Assembly (NCBI GenBank): GCA_964472545.1
Contig: CAYYNP010000173.1
Location: 1 to 21,114, forward strand
DNA length: 21,114 nt
Source of the DNA: CAYYNP01 sp964472545
GTDB lineage: Bacteria > Planctomycetota > Planctomycetia > Pirellulales > Thermoguttaceae
Reading direction: 5' to 3'
A program made the translations under genes and the position numbers. Positions 1 to 5,671 of this stretch are shown one piece after another (the stretch's first letter is position 1; each line of letters starts with the position of its first letter). Below the pieces are notes generated by a model. That model was not told where the DNA came from and searched no databases. It saw only the letters and a list, made by a program, of their open reading frames with translations.

Positions 1-78
1 AGCAGCCCGGACAACTCCCCGTCGGACAACTCCCCGTCGGACAACTCCCCGTCGGCCGACGCGCCCGCAACATCGTAA
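1..78 (+). CDS. 3' end of an unidentified CDS with a DNSPS pentapeptide-repeat tail
   Basis: Read from base 1, frame 1 is open and ends in TAA at 76-78, giving 25 residues. They consist of a Ser-Pro start, three DNSPS-type units and a short ADAPATS end. The composition (Ser, Pro, Asp, Asn) is that of a disordered tail or linker. The next gene starts 48 bp downstream on the same strand, so the two could share a transcript. The product cannot be named from this fragment. It could instead be non-coding repeat, but the in-frame stop before a well-placed ribosome site favours a real gene end. Confidence 0.5.
   Translation, partial: SSPDNSPSDNSPSDNSPSADAPATS
6..55 (+). repeat. 15-bp tandem repeat (three copies)
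   Basis: The unit ACAACTCCCCGTCGG recurs three times without change from about base 11 and is preceded by a partial copy. Because 15 is a multiple of three, copy-number change would keep the reading frame of the upstream gene tail and only lengthen or shorten its DNSPS repeat. Confidence 0.8.
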
Positions 79-126
79 GCCACCGGCGGCACACACCACG
101 TTTCCCCCTTCCGAAGGAGACCAGAA

Positions 127-2511
127 ATGCGACTCTCCCATGCGCTGTTCTTGTTTGTCTCTGTTGCCACGTTCGTCACGATCGCCGGCGCCGAAGAGCC
201 CACACACCGGGCGCTCTCCGCCGTGCCGTTTGCCGACGTGAAAGTGCAAGACGAATTCTGGGCCCCGCGGATCAAGACCAATCGCGAGAAATCGGTACCG
301 CACAACTTCACTTGGTGCGAGCAGACCGGACGCTTCAGCAACTTTGCCAAGGCCGGCGGCCTGATGGACGGCAAGTTCGAGGGCATCTACTTCAACGACT
401 CCGACGTCTACAAGGTGCTCGAAGGGGCCGCCTACTCGCTGGCCGATTTTCCCGACGAGAAGCTCGACAAGATGACCGACGAGGTGATCGCCAAGATCGC
501 CGCCGCCCAGCAGGACAACGGATATCTCAACTCGTATTACACGCTCGTCGAGCCGGACAAGAAGTGGACCAACCTTCGCGTGCGGCACGAACTTTATTGT
601 GCGGGGCATCTGATCGAAGGGGCCGTGGCCCATTTCCAGGCGACCGGCAAGCGATCGCTATTGGACGTGGCGATCCGCTTCGCCGACCGCATCGACGAGA
701 TCTTCGGCCCCGACAAACGCCACGACGTGCCCGGCCACGAGGAACTCGAACTGGCCCTGGTCAAGCTCTATCAGATCACCGGTGAAGACCGCTACATGGA
801 CCTGGCCAAGTTCTTCATCGACGTCCGTGGCGACAAGTCGAAGCGGGCGGAAGTCTACGGCGAATACTGCCAAGACCACGTGCCCGTGCGACAGCAGAGC
901 GAGATCGTCGGCCACGCGGTTCGGGCGATGTATCTCTACTCCGGCGTGGCCGACGTGGCCGGCTATACCGGCGAAAAGGAACTGATCGAAGCCATGGACC
1001 GGCTTTGGCAGAGCGTCGTGCTGCGGAAGATGTACGTCACCGGCGGCATCGGCGTGCAGCATCACGGCGAAGGCTTCAGTGCCGACTACAATCTGCCCAA
1101 CGCGGCCGCCTATTGTGAAACCTGCGCGGCCATCGGTATGGTGCTCTGGAACCATCGGCTGAACCTGATGCACGGCGACTCGAAGTACGCCGACGTCGTC
1201 GAGCGGGCCATGTTCAACGGCGCCCTCTCGGGCATCGACCTAAGCGGCGAGAAGTTCTTTTACGTCAACCCGCTGGCCAGCGACGGGGGGCATCATCGCC
1301 AGCCGTTTTTTGGGTGTGCGTGCTGCCCGACCAACGTGGTCCGATTCGTCCCGTCGGTGCCGGGCTACGTCTACGCCGAGGGCAAGCACGGGATTCACGT
1401 CAACCTTTACGTCGCCGGCACGGCGAAGATCGTCTCGCCGCGTGGCACGCCGATCACGCTCACGCAAGCAACCCGCTACCCGTTCGACGGCAAGGTACGG
1501 CTGACGGTCGACGTGCCCAAGAAGCGCACCGGCTGGTTCCAGATCCGGCTGCGGATCCCCGGCTGGTGTGAAAATGCCAAAGTGTCGCTCAACGGTAAGT
1601 CGATCGACGAGCCGCAGATGATGGACGGCTACGCCGTGTTGTGCCGATACTGGGATCCCGGCGACGTGATCGAGTTGGACCTGCCGATGGAAGTGCGCCG
1701 GATCGAGGCCCATCCGAAGGTCGAGGCCGACGCCGGACGCGTGGCATTGCAACGCGGCCCGCTAGTCTACTGCTTCGAGGCGGTCGACAATCCCGGCGGT
1801 GTACACAACATCATTCTGCCGCACGACCCGAAGTTCACCACCGAACACCGCGGCGACTTGCTCGGCGGCGTAACCGTCGTCAAGTGTGCCGATCGCCGCG
1901 GTCGGGAACTCACCGCGATCCCGTACTATGCCTGGGATCATCGCGAGCCGGGCGCCATGGCCGTTTGGGTTCGTCAGGACGGCAAGTCGCGCGAGGCCGA
2001 CCCCGACGATCCGGCCTGGAACGAGAAGCTCTACCGGCCGCTCGATCTGGAGACGCTCGGCCCCTCGGCGCCGCTGACGATGATGGATCTCGCCACACCC
2101 TCGGCGTCGCACTGCAACGCCAGCGACAGCGTGCAAGCGATCGCAGGCCCCGGCGATCCGGCCAGCTCGAACGACCACAGCGTCGCCCGGCTGACCTTCT
2201 GGGACCATCGCGGCACGAAGGAGTGGGTGCAATACACATTCGACGAGCCGGAGAAGGTCTCGGCGGCGGAAGTCTACTGGTTCGACGACACCGGCCGCGG
2301 CAATTGCCGGGTACCCAAGTCCTGGCGACTCCTCTACCGCGACGGCGACCAGTTCAAGCCCGTCGCCGGTGCGTCATCGTTCGGCGTCGACCGCGACAAG
2401 TACAACCGCGTCGAGTTCACGCCGGCCGAGACCACGGCGCTGCGGATCGAGATCGAACTCCAGCCCGAGGTCTCCGGCGGGATACTGCGGTGGAAAGTGG
2501 TCGAGCCGTAG
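127..2511 (+). CDS. Secreted GH127-type beta-L-arabinofuranosidase (DUF1680) with C-terminal beta-sandwich domain
   Basis: Predicted exported glycoside hydrolase removing beta-L-arabinofuranosyl units from glycans or glycopeptides. Residues 1-22 form a signal peptide ending in AGA. The GH127 (alpha/alpha)6 domain covers about residues 30-640. By analogy with the characterised family enzyme HypBA1, the zinc and nucleophile residues are present: Glu331 and Cys333 in YCETCAA, Cys399-Cys400 in FGCACCPTN (Cys399 as nucleophile), and Glu315 in GEGFSADYNLPN as acid/base. Residues 657-794 form an extra beta-rich domain resembling F5/8 type C or CBM32 modules, probably sugar-binding (inference). The start is fixed by AAGGAG at 114-119, 7 nt before the ATG. 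GH127 is a broad family and some relatives act on other sugars, so the substrate is less certain than the family. Nearby esterase and GH5-like genes fit a polysaccharide-use role. Confidence 0.9.
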   Translation: MRLSHALFLFVSVATFVTIAGAEEPTHRALSAVPFADVKVQDEFWAPRIKTNREKSVPHNFTWCEQTGRFSNFAKAGGLMDGKFEGIYFNDSDVYKVLEGAAYSLADFPDEKLDKMTDEVIAKIAAAQQDNGYLNSYYTLVEPDKKWTNLRVRHELYCAGHLIEGAVAHFQATGKRSLLDVAIRFADRIDEIFGPDKRHDVPGHEELELALVKLYQITGEDRYMDLAKFFIDVRGDKSKRAEVYGEYCQDHVPVRQQSEIVGHAVRAMYLYSGVADVAGYTGEKELIEAMDRLWQSVVLRKMYVTGGIGVQHHGEGFSADYNLPNAAAYCETCAAIGMVLWNHRLNLMHGDSKYADVVERAMFNGALSGIDLSGEKFFYVNPLASDGGHHRQPFFGCACCPTNVVRFVPSVPGYVYAEGKHGIHVNLYVAGTAKIVSPRGTPITLTQATRYPFDGKVRLTVDVPKKRTGWFQIRLRIPGWCENAKVSLNGKSIDEPQMMDGYAVLCRYWDPGDVIELDLPMEVRRIEAHPKVEADAGRVALQRGPLVYCFEAVDNPGGVHNIILPHDPKFTTEHRGDLLGGVTVVKCADRRGRELTAIPYYAWDHREPGAMAVWVRQDGKSREADPDDPAWNEKLYRPLDLETLGPSAPLTMMDLATPSASHCNASDSVQAIAGPGDPASSNDHSVARLTFWDHRGTKEWVQYTFDEPEKVSAAEVYWFDDTGRGNCRVPKSWRLLYRDGDQFKPVAGASSFGVDRDKYNRVEFTPAETTALRIEIELQPEVSGGILRWKVVEP

Positions 2512-2555
2512 TCGGCACTGGGACGTTCGGCCGGCATACAGACGAGACTGGCGGG

Positions 2556-2636
2556 AAGAGACAAAGACGGGATTACAGGATCAACAGGATCACGAAGTGA
2601 CATCGTGGCAGATATCCGGTCGATCCTGTCATCGTG
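2556..2636. repeat. 9-bp tandem repeat with downstream inverted copy (dispersed-element type)
   Basis: After GACGGGATT come two perfect copies of ACAGGATCA (2575-2583 and 2584-2592). An inverted copy GATCCTGT lies at 2622-2629, so either copy could pair with it across a loop of 30 or more bases. Stretches of ACAGGAT-type 9-mers introduced by GACAAAGACGGGATT are, in my recollection, a common dispersed intergenic repeat in planctomycetes and some other phyla. It lies 64 bp past the GH127 stop and could also act as a weak transcript end, although no T-run follows. Confidence 0.5.
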
Positions 2637-2708
2637 TCGAAATGGCATGTCGTGCCATCGAAAACGCTGCCTTGGGCGTTCCACAGACGCGAATTGAGAG
2701 CGCTCCGT

Positions 2709-3110
2709 ATGACTGAAGATCCCCGTTGCGTGAACCTGCAGTTGGACAGCCGTAGCTCAGCGACGATCCATGTCGTTCCGCTTGAGGACCACCGATACAG
2801 AATCGTCGATCCCCTGATAGCGATGGTCTCCGAGACCATCGGCTATGGCGATATCATTGAAGCGGATGCTGGTGATGACGACAAGCTCGTCGTTCGCCGG
2901 GTCGTCGAGAACGGCGACTTCAAGACCTTCGAATTCTGTCTTCCCGAGGGTTGGGCCGATCTGCCTGCCATCCAAGCAGTCCTCGCGAGGGCGCAGCGTC
3001 TTGGTGGCGATTGGGCAGGTGTCTTTGGCGGCATCCTGATGATCTCGCTGCCCTCAGAGGTAGACCACGATCCGTCCAAGGACATTCTCGCCGCCTACGA
3101 ATCAGGCTAG
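2709..3110 (+). CDS. DUF4265-like small cytoplasmic protein
   Basis: A 133-residue protein without signal peptide or membrane segment. The order of motifs recalls the DUF4265 family, whose function is unknown: a beta-strand opening (about 18-24), YRIVDP (29-34), then IGYGDIIEAD (44-53) and a basic VVRRVVENG strand (61-69), ending in a Gly/Trp-rich part. In that family the YxxxxGDxVxA segment is the signature; the usual ExLWAE motif is not clear here. I chose the ATG at 2709. An in-frame GTG at 2634 would add 25 residues, but they fall in the region of the ACAGGAT-type repeat element and do not look like the family. The ribosome site is weak (GAGAG about 10 nt upstream). Base composition is visibly less GC-rich than the flanking enzymes. 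Confidence 0.6.
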   Translation: MTEDPRCVNLQLDSRSSATIHVVPLEDHRYRIVDPLIAMVSETIGYGDIIEADAGDDDKLVVRRVVENGDFKTFEFCLPEGWADLPAIQAVLARAQRLGGDWAGVFGGILMISLPSEVDHDPSKDILAAYESG

Positions 3111-3140
3111 CTGAGGCCGTGGCGGGGTAGCCGGCAAGTT

Positions 3141-3162
3141 GCGCAAACTCTGCGGTTTGTGC
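3141..3162 (+). other. Hairpin after the DUF4265-like gene, possible weak terminator
   Basis: GCGCAAAC (3141-3148) pairs with GTTTGTGC (3155-3162) over a 6-nt loop, with one G-T wobble. The outer GGCGGG (3121-3126) and CCCGCC (3162-3167) could extend the stem. It starts 30 bp after the stop codon, but no T-run follows, so a Rho-independent terminator is doubtful. It might only stabilise the upstream mRNA end. Confidence 0.25.
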
Positions 3163-3220
3163 CCGCCGTGTCGAATCCTCTGCGGCCCGTCGACCGATGA
3201 TGATACGAATTCCGCACCCC

Positions 3221-3225
3221 AGGAG
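3221..3225 (+). promoter_or_regulatory. Ribosome binding site deciding the start of the 77-residue protein
   Basis: AGGAG stands 7 nt before the ATG at 3233. An earlier in-frame ATG at 3197 would place this site inside the coding region and has no comparable purine run at the right distance. Confidence 0.6.
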
Positions 3226-3232
3226 ACCGCTC

Positions 3233-3466
3233 ATGCAGGCCGGCAGCGCCCCGTCCGTTAGTGCCATGGTGATCGAGACCGCCGTTGAGTTGGGGGCAAC
3301 GAACCCCGAGAGTGCCAGGACCACGATGATCACCAGGGGCGGATTCTGCATCGGCCGCCGATATCGCTTCGATCGCGTGGTGGCCATCTGGCTGCTGGAC
3401 GACGGTGTGGTTCGCTTCTACGGCGAAGACCACGACCTGCTGAAGACCCTGCCCATCCGGCGGTGA
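3233..3466 (+). CDS. Small hypothetical protein, 77 residues
   Basis: No family recognised with confidence. The predicted product has an alpha-helical first third (VIETAVELGATNPESARTT) and a beta-rich remainder around GRRYRFDRVVAIWLLDDGVV, ending LLKTLPIRR. There is no signal peptide, membrane helix or cysteine cluster. Its alternation of hydrophobic strand residues suggests a small folded domain. The start at 3233 rests on the AGGAG site; the ORF itself is open from 3197. It follows the DUF4265-like gene by 122 bp on the same strand, and both are less GC-rich than the neighbours, so they may have arrived together. Its stop codon is one base away from the stop codon of the opposing glycoside hydrolase gene. 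Confidence 0.5.
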   Translation: MQAGSAPSVSAMVIETAVELGATNPESARTTMITRGGFCIGRRYRFDRVVAIWLLDDGVVRFYGEDHDLLKTLPIRR

Positions 3467-3467
3467 G

Positions 3468-4499
3468 TCAACGCGCGGAACGCGGCGGCCGAGGCGGCCT
3501 GGTGAGTTGCTTCAGCTTCGCGTAGACCACCGGATCGTCGGCCGCGCCGTGGAACTGAAGCGGGAAGTACTGGTTCACCTTCTTCAGCATCAGGCCGTAC
3601 GACGTGCCGTTGGCCACGCACAACGCCGCCGCGCGGGCGGCATCCTCTCCCGTCTTGTCGTCCTCGTTGCAGACGATCGGCTTGCCGTACTCTTTCAAGG
3701 CATTGATCCGTGCCGGGATGTCGTCGAGGTTGGTGCCGTTGAAATGGACCAGGATGAAGTCGGCCGCCTTGGCGAGTTCATCCGGGAACCGCCCGTGGCC
3801 TAAGCCGCTGACCGAAACGAGCAGTTCCGGCGCGCGCTGCTTGGCCAGCCGGATAAGTTCGAGTTGACCTCCGACGGTCTTCAACGAGCGATGGTCGAAG
3901 CCGCCGTGGTCGAATTCGTTGGCAATCTCCAGCACCACGTTGCGAAAACCGCAGCGGCGAATCCAGTCGACCACGTTGATCAGCCCGCGGCGCACGGCCT
4001 GCTCGTCGGTGAGTACCTGGTCTTGCCGCTGGTAGTAGCAGCCGAGAATCACCACGACGCCGTGTCGGTCGCAGGCCTCGATCACCCGTCGTACGCGGGC
4101 CAGATACGACATGCGCAACGAACCGTCCGGCGCGAAGGCAGAATTCAAGGCACCTTCGTATCCCGGCATGCCGCCCTGCAGGCCGATTGTAAACGCGCGG
4201 ACGCCGTGGGCCGCGTAGTCGGGGATCTGGGCGAGGAAGCGCCGGGTGTTGGCCTCCGCATCGAACTGCGGCTTGTGCCGATCCTCGAAGACCGCATTGA
4301 CCATCCGCACGTTGATCAGCAGGCCTTCGGCGGGTGTGCCGGCGTACGTTACTTTGCCACCGATGTGCCATCGCCCGTTGCGGATTGTGACGCCCTCGGC
4401 AGCCCCGGCAGTGCTAGCCGCCGCCAATAGCAGTAGCAGGAGAACGGCCGATCGTCGGAAGTTCGGCCTGCGCTTTGTGAATCGTCTGGCGTCGGTCAT
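3468..4499 (-). CDS. Secreted GH5-like (clan GH-A) TIM-barrel glycoside hydrolase
   Basis: Predicted exported hydrolase of 343 residues. Residues 1-34 are a basic N-region plus a Leu/Ala-rich signal peptide ending near AGAA. The rest reads as a (beta/alpha)8 barrel. EIANE (191-195) follows a VVLE strand as the acid/base motif of clan GH-A does, making Glu195 the candidate acid/base. PIVCNED (274-280) near the C-terminal side offers Glu279 as nucleophile. The Asn before Glu195 also matches the clan pattern. The protein is of ordinary single-domain length with no carbohydrate-binding module, and the substrate cannot be told from the sequence. Its ribosome site AAGGAG lies in the last two codons of the upstream esterase gene, with 4 bp between the genes, so the two are almost surely co-translated. 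Confidence 0.75.
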   Translation of the reverse strand: MTDARRFTKRRPNFRRSAVLLLLLLAAASTAGAAEGVTIRNGRWHIGGKVTYAGTPAEGLLINVRMVNAVFEDRHKPQFDAEANTRRFLAQIPDYAAHGVRAFTIGLQGGMPGYEGALNSAFAPDGSLRMSYLARVRRVIEACDRHGVVVILGCYYQRQDQVLTDEQAVRRGLINVVDWIRRCGFRNVVLEIANEFDHGGFDHRSLKTVGGQLELIRLAKQRAPELLVSVSGLGHGRFPDELAKAADFILVHFNGTNLDDIPARINALKEYGKPIVCNEDDKTGEDAARAAALCVANGTSYGLMLKKVNQYFPLQFHGAADDPVVYAKLKQLTRPPRPPRSAR

Positions 4500-4503
4500 G
4501 GAG

Positions 4504-5511
4504 CTACTCCTTCGTCGTTCTTTCTTTGACGAACTCCAACGCAGCGAGATAGGCTGCGTCGATACGCCGCGGATCGCCGCCGCCGAGGCCGTGTTCGCCG
4601 CCGGGAATGGAAATCAACCGATGTTCGACGCCGTGCTTCTCGAGTTGCCGGGCCATCATCGCCGACTGCTCGTACGGCACGTCGGTATCCTCCGTGCCGT
4701 GAATCAGCAGCGTTGGCGGGTAATCGCGCGTCACGTTTCGCACCGGCATGAAGGGCACGAACCTCTCCGCCTCGGCGTGCGGATCCCAACCGGAGACGGC
4801 CTTCGGCCATTCGCCCCGTTGCCGGCAAAACTGATAGAACGCCCCGCCGTTGCCTTTGCGATGGCGCGAATCGGCAAGAGGCCGGCCGGCGACTTGTCGG
4901 TAGGCTTCTTCCCGGCTAAGTTTGCTGTGCTGATGGCGCGGATGGGGGCTGGGCTTGCTGTACCAATCGCCGATCAGGTCCCCGTATCCCCAAAACGCCA
5001 CCAATGCCGCCGGACGCGGTTTGACGCGGTAGCCGGCCGTAAGCGTGAGATAGCCGCCGGCGGAACCGCCCATCACGGCGATCCTCGACGTATCGACTCG
5101 CAGCCGCTTCTCACCTTCGGCTCGCAACCAGCGGAAGGCGTCCTCGAGATCCTCGATAATCGCCGGCAGCTTGCTCTCGGGCGCCAAGCGGTAGTCGATC
5201 GAGACAACGGCAAAACCTCCCTCCAGCAACATCGTCAGCGCCCGACGGTTGATCCCTTCGCGATGCCCCATGATCAGCGCGCCGCCGTGAATCCACACGA
5301 CCAGCGGGCGAACGGTCCGATCGTCCGCTCTAATCAGGTCCAGTTTGATCTCGAGGTCGCCAACCGTCTTGTAGGTGAACGTCTCGACGCGAATCGCGCT
5401 CTCGGTCTGGGCGCGTGCCGAGTGCAGTGTTGCGAAGACCGCGAGCGCTGCACACACGAGCAATCGCTCGAGGTGATGAGGAGATCGTCTGGGAGTTGGC
5501 GTACCTTGCAT
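4504..5511 (-). CDS. Secreted alpha/beta hydrolase, carbohydrate-esterase-like
   Basis: Predicted exported serine esterase of 335 residues. The signal peptide covers residues 1-34 (cleavage after ARA). HGGA at 75-78 is the oxyanion-hole motif of the hormone-sensitive-lipase and BD-FAE type families. GGSAGG at 148-153 carries nucleophile Ser150. Asp275 (HGTEDTDVP) and His307 (GGEHGL) complete the triad. A longer than usual insert follows the nucleophile strand (about 175-245, rich in His, Arg, Lys), which would form a cap. Families of this type in polysaccharide loci remove acetyl or feruloyl groups, which would suit a partner of the next gene (inference). The start is supported by GGAGGG at 5516-5521. 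It is the first gene of the two-gene - strand unit. Confidence 0.82.
   Translation of the reverse strand: MQGTPTPRRSPHHLERLLVCAALAVFATLHSARAQTESAIRVETFTYKTVGDLEIKLDLIRADDRTVRPLVVWIHGGALIMGHREGINRRALTMLLEGGFAVVSIDYRLAPESKLPAIIEDLEDAFRWLRAEGEKRLRVDTSRIAVMGGSAGGYLTLTAGYRVKPRPAALVAFWGYGDLIGDWYSKPSPHPRHQHSKLSREEAYRQVAGRPLADSRHRKGNGGAFYQFCRQRGEWPKAVSGWDPHAEAERFVPFMPVRNVTRDYPPTLLIHGTEDTDVPYEQSAMMARQLEKHGVEHRLISIPGGEHGLGGGDPRRIDAAYLAALEFVKERTTKE
4507..4512 (-). promoter_or_regulatory. Ribosome binding site inside the end of the esterase gene
   Basis: On the - strand AAGGAG encodes the last two residues (Lys-Glu) of the esterase, is followed at once by its TAG stop, and lies 7 nt before the ATG of the glycoside hydrolase. 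This arrangement ties translation of the second gene to that of the first. Confidence 0.7.
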
Positions 5512-5562
5512 TGTTCCCTCCGGTTGGACTACAAGAGAGTGATCGTTCGTTGCTCAGCTATT

Positions 5563-5671
5563 GTAGGCATCTCGCTCCGCGAGATGCAACCGAGCAGCAC
5601 ACCACACAACACGCGGCAGTGCAGCGATCTAAGATAGGAGCGAAGGGCATCTCGCAGAGCGAGATGCCTAC
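5563..5671. repeat. REPIN-like element: two inverted palindromic repeats
   Basis: GTAGGCATCTCGC at 5563-5575 is perfectly inverted at 5659-5671. Each arm also folds on its own: a 9-bp stem with a TCC loop at 5567-5587, and a 10-bp stem with an AGA loop at 5646-5668. Read outward-in, both arms share the form GTAGGCATCTCGCTCYGCGAGATGC, so this is one unit in two opposite orientations around 71 bp of unrelated sequence. That is the architecture of REPIN/BIME elements, which are moved by RAYT (REP-associated tyrosine) transposases. No transposase is present here. The right arm overlaps the TAG stop of the kinase gene, so it may end or stabilise that transcript. Confidence 0.75.

Noticed and set aside
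1641..2600. A 319-codon + strand frame inside the GH127 gene
   Set aside because: Arg-rich composition typical of an off-frame reading of GC-rich DNA; the GH127 frame is continuous through it.
2634..2708. A longer start (GTG) for the DUF4265-like gene
   Set aside because: The 25 extra residues are Trp/Arg-rich, adjoin the repeat element and add no family-like sequence; the ATG at 2709 fits better.
4246..5637. A 463-codon + strand frame opposite the esterase and glycoside hydrolase genes
   Set aside because: No domain, no ribosome site, and it lies over two well-supported - strand genes with catalytic motifs.
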